A stretch of DNA of 39,463 bases, taken from contig DASPRM010000144.1 of the NCBI GenBank assembly GCA_035624455.1, positions 1 through 39,463 of the forward strand. The letters run 5' to 3'. The stretch's first letter is position 1; each line of letters starts with the position of its first letter. This document shows, piece by piece, positions 6,873 through 16,057 of this stretch. Under the pieces are notes generated by a model that had not been told where the DNA came from, ran no database searches, and saw only the letters and a program-made list of their open reading frames with translations. The translations under genes and the position numbers were made by a program. This DNA comes from Terriglobales bacterium. Its GTDB lineage: Bacteria; Acidobacteriota; Terriglobia; Terriglobales; Acidobacteriaceae.

Positions 6873-9548
6873 ATGAAGGCACCGCTTTTCAAGTCCGCCG
6901 TCACGTCGCCGATTCGCGGCATTGACTCTCGCCTGCAAGGAATTTCTCTCTCGTTGGCTCTACTGGTGCTGATTTACGCCCTGCTCAGCCCCGCATCTGC
7001 TGCTGACCAGCCCAGGCAAACAGCGCAGCCTCTGGAACTCACGCACGCCGTTCAGCCCTGGAATTTCTTATCCGCGGTTGGACAGAGCGCGGGAATTTTT
7101 GGCTACGAAAACGGCACCTTCGAGGCCTGGGTCTATCCGTTAAAAATCTTCCGCGATTTCCACCTTGCATTCCGGCTGCAGGAAGGGCTGATCCCTGGCC
7201 GTGCGATTGCACGAACCGTTACCGTTCGGCCGGAATCCACAACGATCCTCTACGCCTACGATCAATTCAACGTGCGCGAAACCATCTTTGTGCCTGTCCA
7301 TGAGAAGGGCGTGATTATTCGGCTGGAGATCGACAGCTATATTCCGCTCGCGATCGAAGCCAGGCTGACACGTGACTTCCAGTTAATGTGGCCCGCCGGG
7401 CTGGGTGGGACTTACGAATTCTGGGACCGCGATCTCAGCGCCTTTGTCATGGGAGAAGAACAGCAGAAATTTTTTGCGGTTGTAGGATCGCCCAGGTCCA
7501 GCGAGCTGCAGCGTGAGTACGTCACCAACTACGGCATGAATCTCACGACCGCATTTCGCCTGGAGCAGGTCAGCAAGGGACGTTCGGTTCGTTACATCGT
7601 GATCGCCGGCTCGGTCGAGGGACGCAGCCAGGCGGAAAGCACCTACAAACATCTGCTGGACGCTGCCGAGCAGCTGCAGGCAGAGTCTGCTGCCTATTAT
7701 CGTGACTATCTAGATCACACAGTCTCAGTTGAGCTTCCGGACCGTGAGCTCCAGCAGGCTTACGATTGGGCGCGAGTCAGCGTGGTGCAGGGAATGGTGC
7801 GAAATCCTTATCTCGGGACTGGATTGGTCGCCGGCTATCGCATCTCGGGCGAAACTGCTCGTCCGGGCTTCGCCTGGTTCTTCGGACGTGACTCGGAGTG
7901 GACAGATCTCGCCCTCACCGCTGAAGGCGATTTTTCCAACACGCGCCAAGCGCTGGAATTCATCATGAAGTACCAGCGCGAAGACGGCAAAGTCCCTCAC
8001 GAGATCTCGCAGAGCGCGTCCTTTGTCAACTGGTTCAAGGGATTTCCCTACGGCTTCGCATCCGCCGATGCCACGCCATTGCTCATCATCGCCGCTGATG
8101 ACTATGTGAGCCAAAGCGGCGACGTGGCCTTCGCACGCGATCACTGGGACAATCTCTGGCGCGCTCATCAGTTCCTGGAATCCACCAATGACAGCGAAGG
8201 CTTTCCACGAAACGAAGGCATCGGGCACGGATGGGTGGAAGGCGGACCTCTCCTACCTGTGCGCAGCGAACTCTACCAGAGCGGATTAGCGCTAGAGTCA
8301 CTGCGCGCGCTGGCGAATCTGGCCAAGCTTACGGGCAAAGCAGATATTGCCCGCCAGTTAGAAACGAACTTCAGTCAGCGCTCATCAGCATTGAATTCGA
8401 GATTCTGGGTCGCGGACAAAAGCCAGTACGCCTTCGCGATTGGCACCGACGGCAAAGCCATTGCCATTCCAAGTGTCCTGGCAATGGTTCCCATGTGGAT
8501 GGGCGTATTGGATCCGGCAAAATCAAATCAGATGATCGATGCGATCTCGGGCGCCGACCATCTCGCCGACTGGGGGATGCGCATTGTGTCCTCCAGCTAC
8601 GATAAATACGATCCTTCGGGATATCACTATGGCGCGGTGTGGCCGCTTTTTACGGGCTGGGCCTCGGTGGGATCGTATCGCTATCACCGACCGCTTCAGG
8701 GTTTTGAGAACCTTCGCGCCAATGCTCTGCTCACACTCAAGGGCAGTGCGCCCGGACACACCACGGAAGTTCTCTCGGGCGAATTTTTTCAGCAGCACTC
8801 GATCGCGTCTCCCCACCAGATCTGGTCCGCGGCCATGGTGATCTCGCCGCTCTTGCGTGGCTTGATGGGGCTGTCCCGGGATGCTGCGTCCAACACGTTG
8901 AGCCTTGCGCCCCACGTTCCGGCGGACTGGAATTCCTTTACCATGCGCAACGTGAGGCTGCGCGAGGGTTCGATCGATCTGGCCTACTCCGCGGCTGCAG
9001 ATGCGACTGGCGGAGCGAACCAGGTCATTCAACTTGAGGTGAGACGCTCGGGTGGCGGTCAAGATGGGGGCGCCATCGAATTCGCTCCTGCCATAAGTCT
9101 GCGCGCTGAAGTCAGCGGGGCCGAGATCAACGATCGGCCGGTTCCTTTTAAGATGCACCCCAGCCTGAACGATCAGCACGTGCAGGTGCGGGTGCCGTTG
9201 TTTGGCGGACCGACTACGGTTCGCATCCGGTTGCGGCACGATTTCGGCATCGCCGTGCCGGTAGCGCTGCCAGAAGCAGGGGGCAGGAGCCGAAATCTGA
9301 AAGTCGTATCTGAATCTTGGAGCCAGGATCACAATCAGGTGCGATACACACTTGCCGGCCTGGCCGGCGATACCTACGTGCTCCCAATCAGGGGTGCAGA
9401 GGAAATCAAGAACATTGACGGCGGGCGTCGTGAGACTCGCGACGGAAAGGATTTTTTGACGGTTTCGTTCCCTGCCGCCTCGCCTGCTGAATATATTCAG
9501 CAGCAGGTCACAATTCAATTCGTGCCGGCAGGCAGCAGTGCCCGATGA
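6873..9548 (+). CDS. Secreted six-hairpin glycoside hydrolase, glycogen-debranching (amylo-alpha-1,6-glucosidase) type
   Basis: The 891-residue protein has a long basic N-terminus and a hydrophobic core (about residues 25-43, ending ASAADQ), a Sec signal. An N-terminal beta-rich domain (about 50-280) is followed by an (alpha/alpha)6-barrel (about 290-690) with WFFGRDSEWTDLAL and YQREDGKVPHEISQ, signatures seen in debranching-enzyme-like glycosidases. The acidic residues in these motifs may be catalytic, but I cannot assign them with certainty. A C-terminal beta domain follows. It would act on alpha-glucans or related oligosaccharides in the periplasm or outside. The GH13 gene starts 133 bp downstream on the same strand, so the two form a likely operon. 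There is no good ribosome-binding site before the ATG. GH15 or GH63-like membership is the alternative. Confidence 0.7.
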   Translation: MKAPLFKSAVTSPIRGIDSRLQGISLSLALLVLIYALLSPASAADQPRQTAQPLELTHAVQPWNFLSAVGQSAGIFGYENGTFEAWVYPLKIFRDFHLAFRLQEGLIPGRAIARTVTVRPESTTILYAYDQFNVRETIFVPVHEKGVIIRLEIDSYIPLAIEARLTRDFQLMWPAGLGGTYEFWDRDLSAFVMGEEQQKFFAVVGSPRSSELQREYVTNYGMNLTTAFRLEQVSKGRSVRYIVIAGSVEGRSQAESTYKHLLDAAEQLQAESAAYYRDYLDHTVSVELPDRELQQAYDWARVSVVQGMVRNPYLGTGLVAGYRISGETARPGFAWFFGRDSEWTDLALTAEGDFSNTRQALEFIMKYQREDGKVPHEISQSASFVNWFKGFPYGFASADATPLLIIAADDYVSQSGDVAFARDHWDNLWRAHQFLESTNDSEGFPRNEGIGHGWVEGGPLLPVRSELYQSGLALESLRALANLAKLTGKADIARQLETNFSQRSSALNSRFWVADKSQYAFAIGTDGKAIAIPSVLAMVPMWMGVLDPAKSNQMIDAISGADHLADWGMRIVSSSYDKYDPSGYHYGAVWPLFTGWASVGSYRYHRPLQGFENLRANALLTLKGSAPGHTTEVLSGEFFQQHSIASPHQIWSAAMVISPLLRGLMGLSRDAASNTLSLAPHVPADWNSFTMRNVRLREGSIDLAYSAAADATGGANQVIQLEVRRSGGGQDGGAIEFAPAISLRAEVSGAEINDRPVPFKMHPSLNDQHVQVRVPLFGGPTTVRIRLRHDFGIAVPVALPEAGGRSRNLKVVSESWSQDHNQVRYTLAGLAGDTYVLPIRGAEEIKNIDGGRRETRDGKDFLTVSFPAASPAEYIQQQVTIQFVPAGSSAR

Positions 9549-9681
9549 ATTGGGTCATGCTGAACGAAGCATCTATGCATTCTGTCGACGAGCACGGTCC
9601 TGTTAAAGTCACCACGGGCTGGCTGCCGAGGCCAAGAGATGTGAAACTTTAGCGGCTCGTGAACTCGTGTGGGAGGCCCCA

Positions 9682-11391
9682 ATGCGCAAAGCTGACTTAA
9701 CGATTTTCTCTTTCATCGTTTTCTGCTCCACTCTCTTCCCTCAATCCCTGATCGCGCAGACAAAAGCCATTGATGATGAAGGGCACCAGTGGTGGCAGCA
9801 CGCCGTTTTCTACGAGATCTATCCGCGGAGCTTTGCCGACAGCAACAACGATGGCATCGGGGATCTACCCGGCATTACTTCCAAGCTCGACTACCTGCGC
9901 TGGCTTGGCGTCGATGCCATCTGGATCTCACCCATGTTCCCCTCACCACAGGTGGATTTCGGATACGACGTGTCCGACTACGAGAATGTCGATCCGCAAT
10001 ACGGCACCTTGCAAGACATGGACCGGCTCATTGCGGAGGGCCGCCAGCAAAACATCCGCATTATTCTTGATCTGGTGGTTAATCACACCTCAGACAAGCA
10101 TCCCTGGTTTATCGAATCGCGTTCATCGCGCACTAATCCCAAACGCGACTGGTATATCTGGCGTGATGGCAAAGGGCCTGGCCAGCCACCGAATAACTGG
10201 ATCTCGGATTTCGGCGGCTCTGCCTGGCAGTTCGATCCTAAGACGAATCAGTGGTACTACCATTATTTTTACGTCGAGCAGCCAGACCTTAACTGGCGCA
10301 ACCCGGCGGTCGAGAAGGCGATCTTTGACGTTTCACGCTGGTGGTACAAGCGTGGTGTCGCGGGCTTCCGCCTGGACGCGGTGGATACGCTGTTTGAAGA
10401 TCCCAACCTGAAGGACAACCCCGTTACTCCCGGAAAGCTGAGCAAGTACGGCGACCCGGTTGACGAGAGGATCTACAACAAGAAGCTTCCCGAAGTTCAC
10501 GCCGCGCTGCAGCGCTTGCGCGCCGTGGCTGACGAATACAATGCGGTGCTGATTGGCGAAACCTGGACCGACGACATCAACGAATTGAAGCAGTACTACG
10601 GCGAACACGGCAACGAGCTGCATATGCCCATGGACTTCATGTTTGCCAAGGTGGACCGATTGTCCCCATCGGAATTCCGCCGCCAGATCGCAGCGGTAGA
10701 CGGCGCCGGGGGCTGGCCCATTTTCGTGTTCAGCAATCACGACATTCGTCGGGTGTACAACCGCTACGGCGACGGTCAGCACAATGATCAGATTGCCAAG
10801 CTCATGGCCTCACTCTATCTCACGCTGCGGGGCACTCCCATCATGTATTACGGCGAAGAGATTGGCATGGAAAACAACGATCCCAAGCGCAAGGAGGACG
10901 TGAAAGATCCCGCCGGCCGCCGGAGCTGGCCGGAGGACAAGGGGCGAGATGGCGAACGCACGCCCATGCAATGGAGCCCCGCCGAGAATGCCGGTTTCAG
11001 CAAGGCGATTCCCTGGAATCCCGTGGACCCGCGCTACAAGCAATACAACGTCGAGACAGAGAAGAAAGATCCCAACTCAATCCTGAACTATTACCAGCGC
11101 CTGCTCACGCTGCGTCACAACAATCGTGTACTGCTCGATGGGAAATATGTTGCGCTCAACGAGACCGATCCCAACGTGCTGGCCTATCTGCGCTCTTACA
11201 AGGGACAGAATGTGCTGGTGGTGCTGAACATGAGCGGTTCAGCTCAAACCGTGAAGCTTGATCTTAGGGGCCAGCAGGTGAGTGGCACCACCGTCAAAAC
11301 TCTGCTTGCTTCTTATGAAGCCCCGCCAACGAGCAAGACGAAGGAAATGACGGTTCCGGCTTTTGGAGCCTATATAGGGGAGATCAGGTAG
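9682..11391 (+). CDS. Secreted GH13 alpha-glucosidase / oligo-1,6-glucosidase
   Basis: I place the start at ATG 9682, where GGGAGG lies 5 nt upstream and a clean signal peptide follows (MRKADLTIFSFIVF to SLIAQ); an in-frame GTG at 9667 is less likely. The 569-residue product shows the GH13 regions in order: FYEIYPRSFADSNNDGIGDL near the start, LVVNHTSD, GFRLDAVD with nucleophile D232, LIGETW with acid/base E293, and FSNHD with D354. A C-terminal beta-sandwich ends the protein. The pattern fits exo-acting alpha-glucosidases, oligo-1,6-glucosidases and trehalose synthases; with a signal peptide, hydrolysis of malto- or isomalto-oligosaccharides is most likely. It follows the debranching-type hydrolase and probably works with it on starch or glycogen. 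Confidence 0.85.
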   Translation: MRKADLTIFSFIVFCSTLFPQSLIAQTKAIDDEGHQWWQHAVFYEIYPRSFADSNNDGIGDLPGITSKLDYLRWLGVDAIWISPMFPSPQVDFGYDVSDYENVDPQYGTLQDMDRLIAEGRQQNIRIILDLVVNHTSDKHPWFIESRSSRTNPKRDWYIWRDGKGPGQPPNNWISDFGGSAWQFDPKTNQWYYHYFYVEQPDLNWRNPAVEKAIFDVSRWWYKRGVAGFRLDAVDTLFEDPNLKDNPVTPGKLSKYGDPVDERIYNKKLPEVHAALQRLRAVADEYNAVLIGETWTDDINELKQYYGEHGNELHMPMDFMFAKVDRLSPSEFRRQIAAVDGAGGWPIFVFSNHDIRRVYNRYGDGQHNDQIAKLMASLYLTLRGTPIMYYGEEIGMENNDPKRKEDVKDPAGRRSWPEDKGRDGERTPMQWSPAENAGFSKAIPWNPVDPRYKQYNVETEKKDPNSILNYYQRLLTLRHNNRVLLDGKYVALNETDPNVLAYLRSYKGQNVLVVLNMSGSAQTVKLDLRGQQVSGTTVKTLLASYEAPPTSKTKEMTVPAFGAYIGEIR

Positions 11392-11397
11392 ATGGCG

Positions 11398-11425
11398 GCA
11401 GAAAATCCTTTAGCGGGTTTTCTGC
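11398..11425 (+). terminator. Hairpin after the GH13 gene
   Basis: GCAGAAAATCC (11398-11408) pairs with GGGTTTTCTGC (11415-11425) around TTTAGC, starting 7 bp after the GH13 stop codon. No T-tract follows, so it may stabilise the 3' end rather than terminate on its own. Confidence 0.45.
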
Positions 11426-11586
11426 TCCAGCAGCTGCGAAGGACTACACCTTAGCCCTTATTACCCGCGGATTGGAAAGTTCTCCACGATTCGTGTGCTT
11501 CGCCTGTGACGATTCCCTATTCACCCTCTCAGCTTAGCCAGTGGCAGCACATTTGCACGAGGTTCAGCCGATAGTTGGAGGTACTC

Positions 11587-12165
11587 ATGAGATCAACCAT
11601 GACGTTGGTATTTGCCGTGATGCTTTGCGCGGCAATAGCGGGTGCCCAAACCAGGGCCGGAAGTACCGGCATGTCGGGCGCTACCGGTCCGGCAACACCC
11701 CAGGCTGGAACTGCAACGCCTCCCGCGGGAACGGCTACACCGCAAGCGGGCACGGCTGGATCCCCCACCGGAACCGCGACTCCCGCGCCGTCAACAGCTA
11801 CCCCTCCTGCTGGGACTGGCATTTCGCCCACAGGAACGGCGACCCCAACTCCATCAACCGCGACTCCACCGGCAGGAACTGCTACACCCGGGGCTGGACC
11901 TGCGACTCCACCAGCCGGCACCGCGACTCCTCCTGCGGGTAGCGCAACACCGCAGAGTGCGCCGATGACAACCACACCAGGCACACTGCCACCTGCAACT
12001 CCGGGAACGACGCCCGGAACGTTATCTCCTGCCACGCCAGGAAGCACGCCCGGAACGCTGTCTCCCGAGACTTCGCCCGGCACCCAGTCGCCCAGCACTC
12101 AACCTCAGAGCACTACGCCCGCGGCACCATCTGGCACGGATGGAAGAAACAGTCCACCCAGCTAA
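11587..12165 (+). CDS. Secreted low-complexity Pro/Thr/Ala/Gly repeat protein
   Basis: The start at 11587 is set by GGAGG about 5 nt upstream; an in-frame TTG at 11575 is rejected. The 192-residue product has a signal peptide (MRSTMTLVFAVMLCAAIAGAQ). The mature part is disordered: about 13 heptads of the TATPPAG type (roughly residues 34-125), then two or three degenerate 12-residue units of the PATPGTTPGTLS type, then a Ser/Pro/Thr-rich tail. The heptads are encoded by imperfect 21-bp tandem repeats. There are no Cys or recognisable domains. Such sequences can be O-glycosylated stalks or spacers, but the role here is unknown. It is closed by a strong terminator. Confidence 0.7.
   Translation: MRSTMTLVFAVMLCAAIAGAQTRAGSTGMSGATGPATPQAGTATPPAGTATPQAGTAGSPTGTATPAPSTATPPAGTGISPTGTATPTPSTATPPAGTATPGAGPATPPAGTATPPAGSATPQSAPMTTTPGTLPPATPGTTPGTLSPATPGSTPGTLSPETSPGTQSPSTQPQSTTPAAPSGTDGRNSPPS
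11695..11960 (+). repeat. 21-bp imperfect tandem repeats inside the Pro/Thr-rich gene
   Basis: About 13 diverged copies of a 21-bp unit encode TATPPAG-like heptads. The unit length is a multiple of three, so copy-number change would keep the frame. Confidence 0.7.
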
Positions 12166-12219
12166 ATTCGCCCAACCAGGCGACTGAACCGCGTCCAACC
12201 AGACGCCCTACAAACACCA

Positions 12220-12253
12220 ACCCGGCCATAACAGGCCGGGTCTGTTTGTTTGT
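12220..12253 (+). terminator. Rho-independent terminator
   Basis: ACCCGGCC (12220-12227) pairs with GGCCGGGT (12234-12241) around ATAACA and is followed by CTGTTTGTTTGT. It ends the repeat-protein transcript. Confidence 0.85.
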
Positions 12254-12372
12254 GCAGCCGAGGGAAAACCCGCCTGAGCGACGCTGGCACACTCGCGGGC
12301 GCACCCCATCATCGGCAAGCCACTGTACTTCGGCTACGTTGCTCGTTTGCAGGGTGAGAAGTACGCTGCTCG

Positions 12373-12606
12373 ATGATGGCGGACGATCAAAATAGAGGAT
12401 CGGATCCTAGCGCCTCCACAGACCAACTTTCCTCAGGAGCGCGGGACCGTCTGCTCGAAATCCATGAAGAAATTGACGAACTCACGAATCGGCTGGATGA
12501 GATTCTCGTGCAGAGCAAGAGCCTGGAGCAGAAACGCATTCGCCTTCTCCGCCGCATCTCCGAACTGAAAATGGAAGCCGAGGTCATCGCGCAGGATCAG
12601 GAATGA
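12373..12606 (+). CDS. Small coiled-coil protein, unknown function
   Basis: The 77-residue acidic protein has a disordered N-terminus (about 1-22) and then one long amphipathic helix (about 23-77) with heptad-spaced Leu/Ile (RLLEIHEEIDELTNRLDEIL and further), a likely coiled-coil dimer. There is no signal peptide, so it is cytoplasmic. Two adjacent ATG codons (12373, 12376) could start it; a GGTGAGAAG stretch upstream is a distant ribosome-binding site. I do not recognise the family. It stands alone between the terminator at 12220 and the region before the kinase gene. Confidence 0.55.
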   Translation: MMADDQNRGSDPSASTDQLSSGARDRLLEIHEEIDELTNRLDEILVQSKSLEQKRIRLLRRISELKMEAEVIAQDQE

Positions 12607-12636
12607 CCGGCACTCGGTGCGGCGATTCCGACATCC

Positions 12637-12921
12637 TCAGCCGTGACAGCGTGTCTGATCGCCTGGTTGGCTCTTGACGCAGATTGCCGGGATATGGACC
12701 TCGTTATGACCAGCTTCCGAGATCCAGACTTCGATATTGGGTTTCAACTCAAACCAGTATGTCGTTAAATTCGCGTTCGCATCCTCAACGACGACAAGCA
12801 ATGTATTCAATGGCTCCGTTCCCGCATACCCGAAGGCACTCAGCAGGCTGCTTCGGATCCAATTGCCCAGAAACTGGATCTTGAAAAACCGTAAGACAGT
12901 GTGCGCTCCTTGAGCCAGCAT
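12637..12921 (-). CDS. Hypothetical protein, 94 residues (doubtful)
   Basis: The frame starts at ATG 12921 with AGGTGA about 5 nt upstream and encodes a protein with mixed hydrophobic and charged segments (WFELKPNIEVWISEAG in the middle, two Cys near the end). No family is recognised and there is no signal peptide. It lies 146 bp downstream of the kinase gene on the same strand. The protein-like composition and ribosome-binding site favour a real gene, but conservation is unknown. Confidence 0.35.
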   Translation of the reverse strand: MLAQGAHTVLRFFKIQFLGNWIRSSLLSAFGYAGTEPLNTLLVVVEDANANLTTYWFELKPNIEVWISEAGHNEVHIPAICVKSQPGDQTRCHG

Positions 12922-13067
12922 GTATCACCTGCCTGATGTGTGGGTCTTGAGTTGATTTGCGCAGGTTATAGGCCGCCGGCCCGCCGGTGTCAACGATCAA
13001 TATTCAACTACCCTGAACCCAGGGCATCTCGCCAGATGGAATTCGGCTGAAGCCGAGGCGACTTTGC

Positions 13068-15770
13068 TCAGCGCTGCGACGAGGTCATCCGGCGATTAAC
13101 TTCATCGAAAATGTTCGTCACGACATTGAGTTCAGTGAGGGTCTTCGTCTGGTCCACGCCCTCGACCAGCAGAAAATGGCTTCCGTCCGGAGCAACGCTG
13201 TAGGAATGGCCTGGGACGTTGGCAAAAGGACCTTCGAAGAGAAGCCGTGGTCTGCTGGCGGTGAAACGATCGCCAGTCGTGACCTCGGTGACGAACCACC
13301 TGGTGCCGAAGCGATAGAAGAGTTCGCGACCATCGGGGGACCAGAGGGGCTCCTCGCCACCATTGGTTGAAATTCTGATCTTCTCGCCGGCATGGGGAAA
13401 AGAAGTGACATAAACCTCCCAGCCTCCGGACTCGTCGGAGGTGTAGGCCGCCCAGCGTCCATCAGGTGAGAGATCGCCGAGACACTCACTGAAACTGCTA
13501 GTCAGGAATGGAGTCTCCTCGACCGAGACCGCTGTCGAGCCGTCATCTTCCGCAAGGCGCAATATCCAGAGGTCCTCCCTGGTTTCGTCCCCGAGTTTCA
13601 TAACCAACAGCCACTTGCCATTGCGAGATACACCCAAAGGCGAACCCTTGAAACCTTTCGCCCAGTGGGTGACCTGGACACTCTCGCCGCCATCAATTGA
13701 TTGTCGATACAGGTTTGCAATTCCGCTGCGCCAACTCACGTAATAGATGGTATGGCCATCCGGGGCCCAGATTGGAAAACTGCTCCGCTCGTCCGAGGTG
13801 AGCCGGGTGGTGGTTCCGCGAGCTGTGTCGTAGAGCCAAATGTCGGTCCCAGTGAGTGTATTGATTGGGATAACCACGCGCGTACCGTCCGGCGAGATGC
13901 GGAAGGCACTGAAGTCACCAACCGGCCCCTGCAGCGACCGCCTGCTCCCATTGCGATCGACCGCGACCAGCGAGCCCACCGCTCCGTCGCTTCCCGAGGC
14001 ATAAATGAAGGTGCCGTCGGCGGAAAATGTGAACTGCGCGGCGCCATCCCGTTCCGTACGAACGCCATCAAGAAACTGCATTGGCGGGCCAGTCAGCTTG
14101 AGTTTCTGTGCGTCGAAAGGCACAGCCTGCAGGGTGCCTCGACGTGCAAACAGAATATGTCCGGGGGGCAAGAATCGGGGAAATGTTCCACTCCAGAGGA
14201 GGGCGCTTGCTTTCCGGCTGCGCAAGTCATAAACGCCCAGCGTGAAGGTCGGAAGACTGAAGAGCACTCCCTGATTGTCGGGGAGCACGTGAGGAAATAT
14301 GCTGGGCGTGAACTGCCAGTTATTGCCGGTGACTGTCTTGGGCGAGCCTCCGGTTTCTGGAACTCGAAATATTCCGGAGGAGTAATCCGTGGAGAAATAA
14401 ATTTGACCATCCGCTGCCCAACTACCGCCGAAGCCCAGTGTGGCGCCGCATAGGACGATTGGTTGATCTCCGGTGAGAGAGACTTTCATTAACTTGTCGT
14501 GAGCAAAGAAGCCGACCCACCGGCCGTCGGGGGAAAAGAATGGGCTGTGAGCGCCCGCAGTGCCGGGAAGCGCGCGAAATTCAGCCCGCTGCATGTCGCG
14601 AACATATAGCTGGGTATTCCCGTCAACGAAAGCCACGTACACCAAGCTGGCGCCGTCCGGGGAAAGGGCCAGCGAGGCCCGGCCCACGGCAAGCGGCATG
14701 GCCGAGGCGGGTGCGAGCGGAGCATCGCGTGGCAAATTGATGGTGTAGCGCGCCGAGACTTTCAATCCTGGCTGATCGCGCTGGGGAACCCAGCGCAACA
14801 GAGCTGTCGCGATCAGCACGAGTGCAAGCAGAACCCAAGGTAACGGTCGCCGTCGAAAGGCGACCTTGGCAAGGTGCGCGGCGGAATCATCGGCAGACTC
14901 CCGCTTCGACAATATTTCTTCGATCTCCAGCCGCGCATCGCCACTGGCATGGAGACGGTCGCGAGGGTCCTTGGCAAGACATCGACGCAGCAAGTGCAAA
15001 ACCAAGGGCGGAATGTCTGCCGGCAGCGCCGACCAATCGGGCTCTTCCTTTATCACGGCCGCGATTGTGTCGGAGGAGGATGCGCGCTTGAATGCGCAGC
15101 GGCCGGTCAGCATCTCGTACAGAACCACGCCAAAGGCCCAGATATCACAACGGGCGTCAAGTTTAGAACCGCGCGCCTGTTCAGGGCTCATGTAGGCGAG
15201 GGTGCCAACAACGATGCCGGGGCGCGACGTCAGATCGCTTGCGGTCGTGGACGGGTCGCGCTGGCCTGTATCTTTCTGCCGGCGGCCTTCGATGTCCTCG
15301 GCATCAAGAAATCTCGCCAGCCCGAAATCCAGGACCTTTACGGTGCCATCCTGCTTCAGCTTAATGTTGCTGGGCTTGAGGTCGCGGTGGATGATGCCAC
15401 GCTCATGCGCACACTCGAGGGCTTCCGCGAGCTGCCGCGCAATGCGCAAGGCTTCTTCGATCGGAATATTCCCGGCATTTATTCGGTCTGCCAGCGTGGG
15501 ACCCTCAACCAGTTCCATCACCAGGGCGGCGGATGAATTGATCTCTTCGAGGGCGTAAATCGAGGCGATGTTGGGATGATTGAGAGCGGCTAGTGCCTGC
15601 GCTTCGCGATGGAAACGGGCCGAGCCGCGGGCGTCCAGCAGTTCGGGCGCAAGGAATTTGATTGCCACGTCGCGCTCGAGCCGCTGATCGCGGGCGCGAT
15701 AGACAACACCCATGCCACCGGAGCCGAGCTTGTCCAGGACCGTATAATGCTCGAGCCCTTCGCCGATCAT
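13068..15770 (-). CDS. Transmembrane Ser/Thr protein kinase with C-terminal TolB/WD40-like beta-propeller
   Basis: The 900-residue protein has an intact Hanks-type kinase domain at residues about 9-285: glycine loop LGSGGMGVVY (15-24), lysine K38 in VAIK, catalytic HRDLKPSN with D130, DFG at 148-150 and the APE-equivalent MSPEQARG. Residues about 310-326 form one transmembrane helix. The rest (about 340-890) is a beta-propeller of the TolB/PD40 type with repeated SPDGRW, SPDGT and WAPDG motifs, probably periplasmic. This architecture is common in Acidobacteriota, where the propeller may sense ligands and the cytoplasmic kinase signal. Targets are unknown and no partner phosphatase is nearby. 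Confidence 0.9.
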   Translation of the reverse strand: MIGEGLEHYTVLDKLGSGGMGVVYRARDQRLERDVAIKFLAPELLDARGSARFHREAQALAALNHPNIASIYALEEINSSAALVMELVEGPTLADRINAGNIPIEEALRIARQLAEALECAHERGIIHRDLKPSNIKLKQDGTVKVLDFGLARFLDAEDIEGRRQKDTGQRDPSTTASDLTSRPGIVVGTLAYMSPEQARGSKLDARCDIWAFGVVLYEMLTGRCAFKRASSSDTIAAVIKEEPDWSALPADIPPLVLHLLRRCLAKDPRDRLHASGDARLEIEEILSKRESADDSAAHLAKVAFRRRPLPWVLLALVLIATALLRWVPQRDQPGLKVSARYTINLPRDAPLAPASAMPLAVGRASLALSPDGASLVYVAFVDGNTQLYVRDMQRAEFRALPGTAGAHSPFFSPDGRWVGFFAHDKLMKVSLTGDQPIVLCGATLGFGGSWAADGQIYFSTDYSSGIFRVPETGGSPKTVTGNNWQFTPSIFPHVLPDNQGVLFSLPTFTLGVYDLRSRKASALLWSGTFPRFLPPGHILFARRGTLQAVPFDAQKLKLTGPPMQFLDGVRTERDGAAQFTFSADGTFIYASGSDGAVGSLVAVDRNGSRRSLQGPVGDFSAFRISPDGTRVVIPINTLTGTDIWLYDTARGTTTRLTSDERSSFPIWAPDGHTIYYVSWRSGIANLYRQSIDGGESVQVTHWAKGFKGSPLGVSRNGKWLLVMKLGDETREDLWILRLAEDDGSTAVSVEETPFLTSSFSECLGDLSPDGRWAAYTSDESGGWEVYVTSFPHAGEKIRISTNGGEEPLWSPDGRELFYRFGTRWFVTEVTTGDRFTASRPRLLFEGPFANVPGHSYSVAPDGSHFLLVEGVDQTKTLTELNVVTNIFDEVNRRMTSSQR

Positions 15771-15997
15771 AGGCAGACCATTCCCCCGTCTCGGCTCGCA
15801 GGGTAAAGCAGTTGCTGCTCAGAAATCAGTACTTGGCGTCACTGAAAGATGTGGCAAGAAACCGCGGGCCAACCGGAGATTCCAGGAATTTACGAAACTG
15901 TAACTTCCCCTTCGCATATCAGGGAATTCACGGATCCCGGACCAATTCGAAGGGTCTAAAAGATCTACGCCGGGCGGAAACTGCTCACAAGGACCGA

Positions 15998-16036
15998 TTT
16001 TTAAAAGAAAAGCCCGGCCACAGCGGCCGGGCTTTC
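15998..16036 (-). terminator. Rho-independent terminator of glnA
   Basis: On the minus strand AGCCCGGCC and GGCCGGGCT (16011-16019 and 16025-16033) form a 9-bp GC-rich stem with a 5-nt loop, followed by TTTTCTTTT. It lies 22 bp after the glnA stop codon. Confidence 0.9.
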
Positions 16037-16057
16037 AAAGACGAGAGTTCGAGAGTC

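Noticed and set aside
11529-12098. Long antisense open frame across the Pro/Thr repeat gene (Val/Pro/Ala/Gly-rich)
   Set aside because: It mirrors the 21-bp repeats on the other strand, has no signal peptide or good start, and the plus-strand frame has both a ribosome-binding site and a signal peptide.
12785-13000. 71-codon minus-strand frame overlapping the 94-residue ORF
   Set aside because: It has no clear ribosome-binding site and a less protein-like composition than the overlapping frame.
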